A DNA stretch of 64,000 bases from Actinomycetes bacterium (GTDB lineage Bacteria > Actinomycetota > Thermoleophilia > RBG-16-64-13). How positions within the stretch are numbered: the stretch's first letter is position 1; each line of letters begins with the position of its first letter. The translations under genes and the position numbers were made by a program. The notes beneath the pieces were generated by a model. It had not been told where the DNA came from and made no database searches. It saw only the letters and a list, made by a program, of their open reading frames with translations. Below are positions 50,008 through 58,753 of this stretch, in pieces. The DNA lies in contig JAGXFV010000049.1 in the NCBI GenBank assembly GCA_024637095.1, positions 109,631-173,630 on the forward strand. The letters are read 5' to 3'.

Positions 50008-50220
50008 ATGCCGAATATCGGATGGATGGAGATTGGGGTTTTGGTGGTCTTAGCCCTCATCATCTTCGGTCCCAAGCGTCTTCCCGAGCTGGGCAATTCC
50101 GTCGGTAAGGCGATCACGAACTTCAAGCGGGGGCTCAAGGAAGGCGAGGACGAACTGCGCAAGGCGGTTTCCGAGACCTCCGAAGTCGACGCCGAAGCAA
50201 AAGCCGAAGTCAAGAAGTAA
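50008..50220 (+). CDS. tatA: Sec-independent protein translocase TatA
   Basis: Protein of 70 residues. An N-terminal membrane helix (IGWMEIGVLVVLALIIFGPKRLPELGNSVG) with the conserved FGPKRLPELG hinge leads to an amphipathic, charged helix and an acidic/Lys tail. It forms the pore for folded twin-arginine substrates. No tatC or tatB is adjacent. Confidence 0.95.
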   Translation: MPNIGWMEIGVLVVLALIIFGPKRLPELGNSVGKAITNFKRGLKEGEDELRKAVSETSEVDAEAKAEVKK

Positions 50221-50260
50221 GGAACCTAGCGGACCACCGGGCTCAAGCCGCCCTCTCTAG

Positions 50261-51271
50261 GTGACTTCGCCGCCCCCCTTGGCGGAGCAGGTCCTCGAGG
50301 GCAGCACTCGCGCGATCGCGCGGACAATCAGTCTGCTCGAGGATCGCGACCCGCTGGGCCGGCAGATCGTCCGGACACTTTATCCCCACACCGGACGGGC
50401 GTCCCGCGTGGGGGTTACCGGCCCGCCCGGCGTCGGCAAGTCCACGTTGCTCTCTGCACTCACCCGCGTGGTGCGCCGCGTCGATCTCGCTGTGGGGGTC
50501 ATCTCGGTGGATCCCTCCAGTCCTTTCTCGGAAGGGGCGGTCCTGGGCGATCGCCTGCGCCTTAGTGAGCATTTCCTTGACAGCGGGGTGTTCATCCGTT
50601 CTATGGGAACTCGCGGGCACCTGGGGGGCCTGTCTGAAGCCGCTGCGCAATCCGCGCTGGTGCTCGATGCCGCCGGGATGAACGTGGTCTTCCTAGAGAC
50701 GGTGGGGGTCGGCCAGAGCGAGGTCGAGGTTGCCAGCGTGGTCGATACGGTCGTGCTCGTGCTCATGCCCGGATCGGGCGACTCGATTCAGGCGCTCAAG
50801 GCGGGCGTGATGGAGATCCCCGACATCATCGTGATCAACAAGAAGGATCATCCCCGCGCGATGGCCACCGCCCGCGATATCCAGTCGTTCCTCAACCTTT
50901 CTGAAGAAGAGGATCGTCCTTGGGTCCCCCCGGTGCTGTTGACCGACGCGGTTAGTGGCGAGGGCGTCCCCGAGCTTTGGGAGGCGATCCAGGATCACGG
51001 ACGGTGGTTGGGCGAGGAGGGCCGTTTGGAGCGGAGGCGGCAGAGCAATGTCGAGGCCGAGGTCGCGACACTCGCAGCGAATCGTCTCCAGTCGAAGATT
51101 AGACAAATGATGCGGGACGACCCCCGGGTAAGCTGGCTTCTCACCGAGGTTCACGAAGGCCGTCTGGACCCGTTTTCCGTGGTTGAGTACCTCATCGCTT
51201 CCTTCGGTGGGCCCGTCGCCGGTGGCGCACACGATCCTCCCGGCCCCACGCCGAGCCCCGATGTTGGCTGA
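50261..51271 (+). CDS. meaB: Methylmalonyl-CoA mutase-associated GTPase MeaB
   Basis: G3E GTPase of 336 residues that protects and reloads the adenosylcobalamin mutase. Walker A is GPPGVGKSTLLSALTRV; ISVDPSSPFSEGAVLGDRLRL, RSMGTRGHLGGLSEAA and the NKKD specificity motif are present. The start is GTG. The mutase cobalamin-binding gene is 390 bases downstream; the mutase catalytic subunit is not in the window. Confidence 0.95.
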   Translation: MTSPPPLAEQVLEGSTRAIARTISLLEDRDPLGRQIVRTLYPHTGRASRVGVTGPPGVGKSTLLSALTRVVRRVDLAVGVISVDPSSPFSEGAVLGDRLRLSEHFLDSGVFIRSMGTRGHLGGLSEAAAQSALVLDAAGMNVVFLETVGVGQSEVEVASVVDTVVLVLMPGSGDSIQALKAGVMEIPDIIVINKKDHPRAMATARDIQSFLNLSEEEDRPWVPPVLLTDAVSGEGVPELWEAIQDHGRWLGEEGRLERRRQSNVEAEVATLAANRLQSKIRQMMRDDPRVSWLLTEVHEGRLDPFSVVEYLIASFGGPVAGGAHDPPGPTPSPDVG

Positions 51272-51311
51272 GTGGCTCTATGAATAGAGGTCTTCTGCCG
51301 ATGATTCCTCA

Positions 51312-51563
51312 GTGAACCCTGACGGTAACTTCCCGCAGCCCATCGCGAACTCCCGACCCGCCACTTGTCCGGGTTGTGGTGAGTCGGTGATGATTCCCCA
51401 CACTGGGGGCGCGCCCGGAGACGGATCGCCGCAGCCCACTGATGCCCGGGTGGCTCACGCTCTTTGCGGTTGCTACCTTTTCGCCATGCCGGAGGCGGCC
51501 TTCGATCGCTTGCTGGAGGCCATTTTTACTTCTCACCGGCCCTTTCCCGGAGGAGAGGTCTGA
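51312..51563 (+). CDS. Small CxxC-containing hypothetical protein
   Basis: Protein of 83 residues starting at GTG. TCPGCGESVMIPHTGG and ALCGCYLFAMPEAAFDRLLEAIF give four Cys that could bind a metal. It lies between meaB and the mutase B12 subunit. No family recognised. Confidence 0.5.
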   Translation: MNPDGNFPQPIANSRPATCPGCGESVMIPHTGGAPGDGSPQPTDARVAHALCGCYLFAMPEAAFDRLLEAIFTSHRPFPGGEV

Positions 51564-51583
51564 TCCTCGTCCTGGGGTGTTCC

Positions 51584-51613
51584 TTGGAACTGTTGCGCTC
51601 GGTCATCTAGAAT
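51584..51613 (+). promoter_or_regulatory. Candidate promoter of the mutase B12-subunit gene
   Basis: TTGGAA, 18 bases, TAGAAT, 50 bases before the GTG at 51663. This would let the mutase subunit be expressed apart from meaB. Confidence 0.45.
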
Positions 51614-51662
51614 CATCATCCTCCGGGCCGGGGGGTCCCGGGAAACGGGAAGAGGAGGAACC

Positions 51663-52073
51663 GTGGCAAGGAAGATCAGGGTCCTGATGGCCAAGCCGGG
51701 ACTGGATGGGCACGACCGTGGGATCAAGGTCCTCAGCAGAGCGATGCGCGACGCCGGGATGGAGGTGGTCTATACGGGCCTGCACCAGACGGCCGAGCAG
51801 ATTGCGCAGGCAGCCATCCAGGAAGATGTCGATGTCGTCGGCCTCTCCATCCTGTCCGGTGCGCACATGACTCTGGTGCCCAAGGTCGTGGACTGCCTGC
51901 GTGAACTCGAGGCAGGGGACATAATGGTGCTGGCCGGGGGGACCATACCCCAGGAAGACCGCGAAGATCTGCTCGCAAAAGGTGTGGCCGCCGTCTACAC
52001 GCCCGGTGCCATGACTCGCGATATCGTCGCCTTCGTCAAAGCAAAGGCCGGCCAGGAAGAACCGAGTGAGTGA
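51663..52073 (+). CDS. Methylmalonyl-CoA mutase, cobalamin-binding (C-terminal) subunit
   Basis: Protein of 136 residues corresponding to the B12-binding domain alone. It has [19 protein letters not shown] (DxHxxG; His is the lower axial ligand), [12 protein letters not shown] and [11 protein letters not shown]. Archaeal and some bacterial mutases encode this domain apart from the catalytic barrel. The start is GTG behind GAGGAG. It overlaps the following thioesterase gene. Confidence 0.93.
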   Translation: MARKIRVLMAKPGLDGHDRGIKVLSRAMRDAGMEVVYTGLHQTAEQIAQAAIQEDVDVVGLSILSGAHMTLVPKVVDCLRELEAGDIMVLAGGTIPQEDREDLLAKGVAAVYTPGAMTRDIVAFVKAKAGQEEPSE

Positions 52074-52545
52074 AGGTCCGGCTGAGGACCCGCTAGGTGT
52101 CGGCGCACATTCCGGGCCGGTGGTGAGGCGCGAACCCTCGGGTGAACCCCTCGTGCCTCATCACACCGAGGTCCGGGTCCGCTACGCGGAGACGGACGCG
52201 CAAGGCGTCGTCTACCACGCCAACTATCTGGTCTACTTCGAGGTCGCCCGATCGGCTTTCACTCGCTCGCGCGGTCTTTCCTACCAGCAAATGGAGGAGT
52301 CGGGCTGGTATCTCATGGTGGTGGAGGCCTCACTCCGCTTCAAAGCCCCCGCGCGATACGATGATCGCCTGGTGGTCGGCACCCGGGTCGCCAAGATGCG
52401 GGGGAAGTTGCTGGGCTTTGACTACGAAATCCGTCAGGCCGACAGCGGGTTGCTGTTGGTAACCGGGGAGACGCTTCACATCTGCCTGGGGGCGGACCAG
52501 CGTCCGCGGGAGTTGCCGGCGCAGGTGGTGGAGGCTTTCGCCTGA
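52066..52545 (+). CDS. Acyl-CoA thioesterase, YbgC-like hotdog fold
   Basis: Protein of 159 residues. [30 protein letters not shown] is the 4HBT motif, with the catalytic Asp in ETDAQG. A polar N-terminal extension of about 30 residues is extra. It starts at a GTG overlapping the mutase subunit stop, so it may release acyl groups from that pathway; this is inference. Confidence 0.9.
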   Translation: MSEGPAEDPLGVGAHSGPVVRREPSGEPLVPHHTEVRVRYAETDAQGVVYHANYLVYFEVARSAFTRSRGLSYQQMEESGWYLMVVEASLRFKAPARYDDRLVVGTRVAKMRGKLLGFDYEIRQADSGLLLVTGETLHICLGADQRPRELPAQVVEAFA

Positions 52546-52610
52546 GGAAGCCAACCTCCGGCGGAGCGGCTCCTGAATGGGACCATTCTCCCCTGCTGGT
52601 AGAATCGGCA

Positions 52611-52640
52611 GCTCAACCGTCGCTCAACCATCGCTCAACT
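52611..52640. repeat. 11-bp tandem repeat ahead of the DUF3870 gene
   Basis: GCTCAACCGTC, GCTCAACCATC and partial GCTCAACT in a row, ending beside the AGGAG site. Confidence 0.75.
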
Positions 52641-52650
52641 AGGAGAACCC

Positions 52651-52993
52651 GTGGCGGGTAACGAAGCAGTGGTCTGCGGTTACGCCAAACTTCCTAGCGG
52701 GACCGCTGCCGGGCAGGTCTATCAGATGCTCGTCCTGGTCGTGCGGGCCGATCGGCGCACGCATATCGTTCAGGCAGCGTTCGATCACGCTGATCACGCC
52801 GGTGGCCCGTGAATGGGTAGAGAGCATTCTCGTCGGCAGCCATCTGGTGGACGGGCAGGTGGCCGTGCTCGATGAGTTCGAGACCAACTACAATGGCGGC
52901 GCGCAAAAGGCCATCAAACAAGCGTACCGCGATCTGTGCGAGCGATATGCCGAGCTACGCAACGCCCCAAGGCAGGCCCTCGACGGTCAGTAG
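52651..52993 (+). pseudogene. DUF3870 protein gene split by a +1 frameshift
   Basis: Frame 1 starts at the GTG at 52651 behind AGGAG and reads CGYAKLPSGTAAGQVYQMLVLV...HIVQAAF, the start of a DUF3870 domain, but reaches TGA at 52810-52812. The remainder of the family pattern (TLITPVAREWVESILVGSHL ... YNGGAQKAIKQAYRDL) continues in the next frame to 52993. The change of frame falls at about 52779-52788. The gene is therefore a recent pseudogene, a sequencing error, or a frameshifted reading. The ORF track shows only the second piece. Confidence 0.8.
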
Positions 52994-53889
52994 AGATCCA
53001 CTTCGACCGAGCTGACCCCGGTGCTGATGTTCACCCGCAGGTCGTTGCCGCCCCCCTCGTAGACGAATATGCCATCCTCGTCACGGAATGCATCGGCGAC
53101 GTTGGTGGAAGACAGCGCGTTGTCGGTCTCGAGCGTGATGTCCAGTTCCGAGGGCAGCCGCAGGTTGTAGTCGCCGGCTCCCCCATCGATGGTTACCTCG
53201 GCATCTCCGCCCGCGACCACCTCTCCGACGGTGATGTCGAGCGAACTCGCGCCCGCGTCGACGTTGAGCGCGCGCAAAACGGTCTGTCCCAGGTCGATAT
53301 CCGCGCTCGCCGCCCCGATATTAATGTCCAGGCTCCAGGCGATCCCGTCCGCCAGGGTGAGTTCGACGAACTGGCCTCCATCACTGCCAAAGGGCAGGAA
53401 GTCGAAATCGAATCCTTGACCATCGCCCGAAGAGATGTCCAGGGCGTAGGCGTCACCGGCCGGCTCTCTGATCTCCGCGGAGTCGCCGAGGCGGTAGCGG
53501 CCCTCCACCACTCTGGGGATCTCCCCACTATTGATATCGAGGTCCAACGCCCCGAGGTCTACGCTCAGGGAGGCTTCCTCCACCCCTCGCGCCCGGGGCC
53601 CCTCGATATCGCCCTCGGTCAGATTACGGTTGCCGTTATCCCAACCCTCCTGCCAGGCAAACACGGCGAGCGCGATGCCCACGAGAAGTACGGCCAAGAT
53701 CACCGCGGTTGCCCGCCCGCCTCGCGTTCTGCCAAAGAGCAGGTAAACGCCGAGGATCACCAATAGCAGAGGCCAAAGCCGCCACACGGCGCCGACGAAG
53801 TCCCAATCCAGGTAGCCCAGGTTGGCAAACAGGAGGAGCGCCCCCAGGCCGATGAGCAGTAGCGCCATCAGTAGTCTGCCGGCGTTCAT
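52987..53889 (-). CDS. LiaF-like membrane protein with toastrack domain
   Basis: About 300 residues. Four N-terminal hydrophobic segments (LLMALLLIGLGALLLFANLGYL; LWPLLLVILGVYLLFG; TAVILAVLLVGIALAVFAW) are followed by a beta-rich region of repeating DLDINSGEI / SLDINIGAASADIDLG / SSLDITVGEV strands, the toastrack domain of LiaF/DUF4097-type proteins. These are linked to cell-envelope stress sensing. I start at the ATG at 53889 behind GGAGG. It pairs with the LiaI-like gene upstream. Confidence 0.85.
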   Translation of the reverse strand: MNAGRLLMALLLIGLGALLLFANLGYLDWDFVGAVWRLWPLLLVILGVYLLFGRTRGGRATAVILAVLLVGIALAVFAWQEGWDNGNRNLTEGDIEGPRARGVEEASLSVDLGALDLDINSGEIPRVVEGRYRLGDSAEIREPAGDAYALDISSGDGQGFDFDFLPFGSDGGQFVELTLADGIAWSLDINIGAASADIDLGQTVLRALNVDAGASSLDITVGEVVAGGDAEVTIDGGAGDYNLRLPSELDITLETDNALSSTNVADAFRDEDGIFVYEGGGNDLRVNISTGVSSVEVDLY

Positions 53890-53893
53890 CGGG

Positions 53894-54391
53894 CTACCTC
53901 CGGAAGAGTAGGAGAAGTCCAAGCAGGATCAGCAGAACCGGCCAAAGTTCACCCCAGTTCCAGAAATCGAAGAATTGCTCGAGGAAGAACCAAGCGCCGA
54001 GCGCGATGAGGATGATGCCCACGGTCCTGCGCGGCCTATCGCGATCCTCCTCCTCCGTTTCGGCCGGGGTCTCAATCGGGGGTGGGGGAGCGGCTGCAGT
54101 TGATGGAGTCGGAGGCGGGGCATCAGCGGGCGGTACCGCTGTTGGCACCGGCGGCAAGGCGTCTGCAGGGGGTGGCGGTGTATCCGCATCGATCTCGGGC
54201 TCCGGATCGGCCGCGGCTGCGGTGTCGGGTACGGGCTCTATCTGCACGGGCTCTAGGTTCGAATCGGGCTCTACCTTCGGCAGGGGCTCTACCGTCGGCT
54301 CGGACTCGGTTGCCGCCGGTGGCTCGGTTGCCGCCGGCAAGACTCCTTCCGGGGTTTCGCCGCGACCACCACTCTGCTCCCTATCGCTCAT
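53894..54391 (-). CDS. LiaI-like membrane protein with Pro/Ala/Glu-rich N-terminus
   Basis: Protein of 165 residues. Residues 1-115 are low-complexity and rich in Pro, Ala and acidic residues; the C-terminus has two membrane segments (VGIILIALGAWFFLEQFF; WGELWPVLLILLGLLLLFRR) as in DUF5668/LiaI-LiaF proteins. It starts behind AAGGAG and ends 4 bases before the LiaF-like gene, so the two form an operon. Confidence 0.8.
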   Translation of the reverse strand: MSDREQSGGRGETPEGVLPAATEPPAATESEPTVEPLPKVEPDSNLEPVQIEPVPDTAAAADPEPEIDADTPPPPADALPPVPTAVPPADAPPPTPSTAAAPPPPIETPAETEEEDRDRPRRTVGIILIALGAWFFLEQFFDFWNWGELWPVLLILLGLLLLFRR

Positions 54392-54498
54392 GTTCGCGCT
54401 CCTTCGCAGTAGCTACGGCGGGATCCTTCCCATTTGCACCGCCTAACAAATACGTGAGGACGTCAGTGACGCACGATATCGTCGTATTTTCGGCCATG

Positions 54499-56271
54499 CT
54501 AGCGGTGCGAACGGCGCAGCCGCGCCCGGAACTCCTCCAGTGGCAGGGTGTTCGCGACATCCTTGGCCTCCAACCACCCGCGGCGGGCCTCGCCCACTCC
54601 GTACGTCAGCAGGTCGTAGCCGCGCGGCGAGTGGGCGTCGCTCGAGATCACGATAAGCGCTCCCAACTCTTTGGCCCGGCGGGCATGAGCCGCCCGGAGA
54701 TCCAGGCGATCGTAGGAGGCGTTGATCTCGAGCATTGTGCCCGTGGCCGCCGCCGTCCCGGCCAACTCCTCGATATCTAAGGGATAACCCTCCCGCCTCC
54801 CTAGGAGCCGGCCGGACGGATGACCGATGGCATCCACGAACGGGTGTTCGAGAGCCGAACGAAACCTTGCCATGATCCGCTCGACCGATTGCTGAAAGCC
54901 GGAGTGAATGCTCGCCACCACGAAGTCGAGCGAGGCTAGGAGGTCGTCGGGCAGGTCGATCTCACCGTCGGCGAGGATGTCCACCTCCGAGCCGGCCGGC
55001 AGTTCGATACCGTCCAGGCGGGCGCTCAGCAGGCGGATCTCTTCGCTCTGACGGCGCAGGTCGTCGTCGGCGACGCCGATCCCCATGCCGATCGACTTGG
55101 AGTGATCGGAAATGCAGATGTACTCGAGCCCGCGGTCGCGGGCGGCGAGCGCCATGTCCTCTATCGTCCGGCGGCCGTCTGACCAGTCCGAATGCACGTG
55201 AAGGTCGCCGCGCAGATTTTCCCGGCTCACGAGTCGGGGAAGGGTGCCTTCGAGCGCAGCCTGGATCTCGCCCCGCCCTTCCCGCAACTCCGGCGGGATC
55301 CAGGACAGGCCCAAGAGTTCGTAAACCGCTGTCTCTTCGGCGTACGGGTGAGGCTTCCCGGTCTGGACCTCCTCGACGTTGTACTCGTTCACGCGCAGCC
55401 CGCGTTTTTGGGAAAACCCCCTGAGCTCGACGTTGTGCTGCGCACTGCCCGTCGCGTGCTGCAGCAGGTTGCCGTAAGAGGCGGGTGGAACCAGGCGCAG
55501 GTCGACGTCGAGATCGTTGTGGGTATGGATAAGGACCCTGGTCATGCCCGACTGCTCTACCCGCGCGACCAGCGGCAACTCGCCGAATAACCGCCCGACC
55601 GCCTCTGGCTCGTCGGTGGAGGCCACCAGGTCCAAATCGCGCACCGTGGAACGGCGGCGGCGAAAACTTCCGGCGACATCCGCCTGCACGACGGCCGGGT
55701 GATCGAGTAGGGCGTCCAGCAGCCGGCGCGCCGGATCTTCCACGTGCCCGAGCAGCCGCCGCGGAGCAGGTGCGGGCCCGCGCACCAGGGCGCTTTCGGC
55801 AGAGGCCCATAGCTTGGCTTCGGACTTAGCGCCCATTCCTTTGAGGGTGCGGATGCGGCCCGTCTCCGCTGCGGCCTTGACTCCCTGGAGGCTGTCGATC
55901 CGCAATTCATCCCAAAGTCGCCGGGCGGTCTTGGGCCCGGCTCCGTCCAGTTCGGCCATTTCCAATACGCCCTCGGGATAGCTCGAGCGGAGTTTTTCGA
56001 GCTGCGAAATGCGGCCGGTCTCCATGTACTCGCGTACCTTGGCTTCGATCGCCGGGCCCACTCCCGGTAGTTGGGTCAGGCGCCCCTCGAGAGTGGCCAG
56101 GGCGACCGAATCGGTCAGCTGGCCGAACTCCCGCGCGGCCTTCTGGTAGGCGAGGACGCGATAGATCGACTGCCCCTCGAAGGCCAGGTATGCGGCCAAG
56201 ATGCGCAGTTCCTGAGCGATCTCGCCATTCCCGGGGAGACGGGCCGTGCTGATTCGGTAATTGGGTTTCAA
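54499..56271 (-). CDS. polX: Family X DNA polymerase / 3'-5' exonuclease PolX
   Basis: Protein of 590 residues in PolX order: HhH DNA-binding region (LTQLPGVGPAIEAKVREYMETG), polymerase X palm with catalytic Asp residues (AGSFRRRRSTVRDLDLV and NDLDVDLRLV), then a C-terminal PHP nuclease domain (LRGDLHVHSDWSDG, ISDHSKSIGMG, VISSDAHSPRGYD). It acts in gap-filling repair. The TTG start at 56271 has no clear ribosome site. Confidence 0.93.
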   Translation of the reverse strand: MKPNYRISTARLPGNGEIAQELRILAAYLAFEGQSIYRVLAYQKAAREFGQLTDSVALATLEGRLTQLPGVGPAIEAKVREYMETGRISQLEKLRSSYPEGVLEMAELDGAGPKTARRLWDELRIDSLQGVKAAAETGRIRTLKGMGAKSEAKLWASAESALVRGPAPAPRRLLGHVEDPARRLLDALLDHPAVVQADVAGSFRRRRSTVRDLDLVASTDEPEAVGRLFGELPLVARVEQSGMTRVLIHTHNDLDVDLRLVPPASYGNLLQHATGSAQHNVELRGFSQKRGLRVNEYNVEEVQTGKPHPYAEETAVYELLGLSWIPPELREGRGEIQAALEGTLPRLVSRENLRGDLHVHSDWSDGRRTIEDMALAARDRGLEYICISDHSKSIGMGIGVADDDLRRQSEEIRLLSARLDGIELPAGSEVDILADGEIDLPDDLLASLDFVVASIHSGFQQSVERIMARFRSALEHPFVDAIGHPSGRLLGRREGYPLDIEELAGTAAATGTMLEINASYDRLDLRAAHARRAKELGALIVISSDAHSPRGYDLLTYGVGEARRGWLEAKDVANTLPLEEFRARLRRSHR

Positions 56272-56351
56272 GCACCACTTGGGTTCAGGGCTCCGACCCC
56301 GACGTATGGGAAACGTCGGTGAGGGGGATAGCCTGGGTCACATCCCCGACC

Positions 56352-56378
56352 GTTTACCCAAAATCGCGTCCCGGGTAA
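56352..56378 (+). promoter_or_regulatory. Candidate general-stress (sigma-B-like) promoter
   Basis: GTTTAC, 15 bases, GGGTAA, close to the GTTTAA-N13-15-GGGTAT consensus of sigma-B-group factors, about 35 bases before the GTG at 56413. Confidence 0.5.
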
Positions 56379-56412
56379 AAAATAGCCGAAGACCAACCAC
56401 AAGGAGGGTTCC

Positions 56413-56661
56413 GTGGCCGACAAAAAGGTCGAGCGCAACGTGAGGTCCTCGGACCAAGAACATCCCCGCACTCCCACCGAGAAGATGACGGCTTCTCTAT
56501 CATCTGAAGGAACGCTGAACACCGAGAACGCGGAAAACGACAAGGCGCGGGCAACTCTCTTGGATAAGTTCAAAGAGAGAGACGAGCGCTACCGCCGGGA
56601 ACATGGTTCGCCGCCAGGCGGGTCCGCCAAGAAGGCTCCGGCCGAGGAAGACAAGGAATAG
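56413..56661 (+). CDS. Small, highly charged hypothetical protein
   Basis: Protein of 82 residues, mostly polar and probably disordered or helical (NAENDKARATLLDKFKERDERYRREHG). It starts at GTG behind a strong AAGGAGG. It has no cysteines or membrane segment. It lies 87 bases before the baeRF gene, behind a stress-type promoter, so a stress role is inferred. Confidence 0.6.
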   Translation: MADKKVERNVRSSDQEHPRTPTEKMTASLSSEGTLNTENAENDKARATLLDKFKERDERYRREHGSPPGGSAKKAPAEEDKE

Positions 56662-56748
56662 GCCGCGCAGCAAAATGGGCCGCGTAGCGTTCCCTTCTCG
56701 CATTTTCCGCTGATTCACCAGCCGTTCCCTCAATAGAAAGGGGCGAAG

Positions 56749-57885
56749 ATGATAATCGATAGGGAGAAGATCAAGTCTCTCGCAGCAGCGCAGAGTTCCA
56801 ACGGTGGTTACTATATGTCCGCCTTTGTCTCCACCAGCAGTCTCGGGAACTGGAGAAAGAACACCCCTACTTTCCTGAATAGCGCTTTCACCGAAATGAT
56901 GAAGGAGCGCAACTTTTCGCAAGAAGAGAAGCGCTCATTGGAAGGAGATCTCGAGCGCATACGCGGCGTGCTCAGTTATGACATCACGCCGCAGACGGAA
57001 GGACTAGCGGTTTTTGCCGACCAGGCGGGCGGGGTGTTCGAGCGCATCGAGCTGCCCGTTCGTTTCGAAGACCGGCTGGTCGTGGGCAAGTCGCCTTATC
57101 TGCGCCCTCTGCTATGCGTGCTCTCCCTGTTCGAGCCGTTCGTGGTTGCCCAGGTGAGCAAGGACGACAGTCACCTCTACCTGGTTGATGAGTTGCGCGT
57201 GGTGCGCTCGGAGGACTTTGCCGGCCCCTATCTGAAGTCCAGCAATCAGGAAACCGGTGAGGTGCCGATCAAGGAGTACTACGCTGCCAATCGCCAGGAG
57301 TCGCTGATCGATCAGCATCACAAAGAAGTGGCGGCCGCCATCGACAAGATGATTGAGGAGTTGGGCATCCAATGGGTCGTCCTAAACGGTAACCATGACA
57401 TCGTCAGCGGTTTCCGCAGGGCCCTGAGCCAGCGGGCCGCGGCTCGGGTCGTCGGTGAATTCCCATTAGACGCCACCGCGAGCATCAAGCAGACCATCTC
57501 CCGCGCCCGCGATGCCATGAAAACAGGACGCGCTCACGGCCGTCAGGAATTGGCCGAGCGCATCCGCGAATCGCTGGGAGCGGGCGGGCGTGGCGTCGCC
57601 GGTTTCAGCGACACTACCGGAGCGCTTTATCGTGGCCAGGTGCAGCGTCTGCTGGTGGATCAGGAATACCGACCCACCGGTTTCCGGTGTGTCGAGTGCG
57701 GTTTCGTCAGTCTCACCCAATCCGACTCTTGCCCGGTCTGCGGCGGCGGAATGCTTGCGGTCGAGGATGCCGCCGGCGAAGCAATGAGAGTCGCGGTGCT
57801 GCAGGGCACCTACGTGGAGATCGGGGAGGACATCCCGGCGCTCAAGGAGTTGGGCGAGATCGCGGGTCTGCTCAGGTACGGCTAG
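56749..57885 (+). CDS. Bacterial archaeo-eukaryotic release factor family (baeRF) protein with zinc ribbon
   Basis: Protein of 378 residues. Its middle (LPVRFEDRLVVGKSPYLRPLLCVLS ... HLYLVDE) and later part (VVLNGNHDIVSGFRRALSQRAAARVVGEFPLDA) match the order of eRF1-like domains in baeRF proteins. The end has a zinc ribbon, RCVECGFVSLTQSDSCPVCGGG. Relatives (Vms1/ANKZF1 type) act as peptidyl-tRNA hydrolases on stalled ribosomes. I do not find a clear GGQ-type loop, so the activity remains to be shown. Confidence 0.7.
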   Translation: MIIDREKIKSLAAAQSSNGGYYMSAFVSTSSLGNWRKNTPTFLNSAFTEMMKERNFSQEEKRSLEGDLERIRGVLSYDITPQTEGLAVFADQAGGVFERIELPVRFEDRLVVGKSPYLRPLLCVLSLFEPFVVAQVSKDDSHLYLVDELRVVRSEDFAGPYLKSSNQETGEVPIKEYYAANRQESLIDQHHKEVAAAIDKMIEELGIQWVVLNGNHDIVSGFRRALSQRAAARVVGEFPLDATASIKQTISRARDAMKTGRAHGRQELAERIRESLGAGGRGVAGFSDTTGALYRGQVQRLLVDQEYRPTGFRCVECGFVSLTQSDSCPVCGGGMLAVEDAAGEAMRVAVLQGTYVEIGEDIPALKELGEIAGLLRYG

Positions 57886-57936
57886 CCCAGGGCGGTCCCG
57901 GCGGCGCTACCCGCCGCGGGCGATTGGGAGGAGTTC

Positions 57937-57960
57937 GGGCGTCCCTGGCCGGGGACGCCC
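57937..57960. terminator. Hairpin between convergent baeRF and sigma-factor genes
   Basis: A perfect 9-bp stem GGGCGTCCC/GGGACGCCC with a 6-base loop, just before the sigma-gene stop. It probably serves both genes. Confidence 0.6.
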
Positions 57961-58568
57961 TAGACGAAAAGAACTTCCTCGGTGAGCAACTGGTGTAGGT
58001 TGTCGAGGGCGCGGAACTGGAGGGCCTTCACGGCGCCCTCGGTCTTGCCCATGAGCAGTGCGGTTTCGATGATCGAAAGCTCGAAGAAGAACCGGCACTC
58101 TATGACCTCGCGCTGGTCCGTGGTCAGCTCCTTCAAAGCTTCCCTCAGCGTGCGCTTGCACTCCTCGAGTAGAACTTGCGCCTCCGGATCGCTGGTCGGA
58201 TCGTTCATCGGGAGTGCCGCGGCTTCGGCCTCGTCATCCACCGGGAGCCGTCGCTTGCGGTAGTAATCGATGATGCAGTTCTTCGCGATGGTGTAGAGCC
58301 AGGTGGAGAACTGCGCCGGCTTGGGCCGGTAACGGTCAATAGCGCCCAGGGCCTTCTCGAAGACGGTGTTGGCTAGATCCTCGGCGTCCTCACGATTGGA
58401 AATGCGGAAGTTGATGAAGGTGAAGACCTGCGAGAAGTAAAGGCGATAGAGATAGGTGAAGGCGTCGGGATCGTTTCGCGAGGCTTTCACCGCGATCAGC
58501 TTTATGGCGGTTTCGGTGACCTCGCGGGGTTCGGGCTCGACGCAGATTGTGGCTGCTGGCATCGACAT
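57960..58568 (-). CDS. RNA polymerase sigma factor, ECF type
   Basis: Protein of 202 residues with sigma-70 region 2 (AFTYLYRLYFSQVFTFINFRISNREDAEDLANTVFEKAL, STWLYTIAKNCIIDYYRKRR) and region 4 (LKELTTDQREVIECRFFFELSIIETALLMGKTEGAVKALQFRAL). No anti-sigma gene is adjacent. The ATG two codons downstream is an alternative start. Confidence 0.93.
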   Translation of the reverse strand: MSMPAATICVEPEPREVTETAIKLIAVKASRNDPDAFTYLYRLYFSQVFTFINFRISNREDAEDLANTVFEKALGAIDRYRPKPAQFSTWLYTIAKNCIIDYYRKRRLPVDDEAEAAALPMNDPTSDPEAQVLLEECKRTLREALKELTTDQREVIECRFFFELSIIETALLMGKTEGAVKALQFRALDNLHQLLTEEVLFV

Positions 58569-58753
58569 CTGGCGGGCGGACCTCTCTTCCCGTAGTGCTT
58601 CTCGCCCTGCTTATCGGCGGGGGCAGCTGCGTTCTTGAGCACCAGAGCGAAATAATCTCGTTTGGTCGTCCCAATTGGTGTCTAGCGATAAAAGGAGGCC
58701 TCGAAGAACGCTCCGGCGGCCGGAGGGGCAGGCGTAGGCCGTCGAAACTGGGC

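Noticed and set aside
52936-53766. 276-codon plus-strand ORF over the LiaF-like gene
   Set aside because: The minus strand reads as a LiaF-type protein with membrane helices and toastrack repeats; the plus frame mirrors its repeats.
54240-54275. tRNA T-arm-like GGTTCGAATC
   Set aside because: It lies in the Pro/Glu-rich coding region of the LiaI-like gene and no cloverleaf can be drawn around it.
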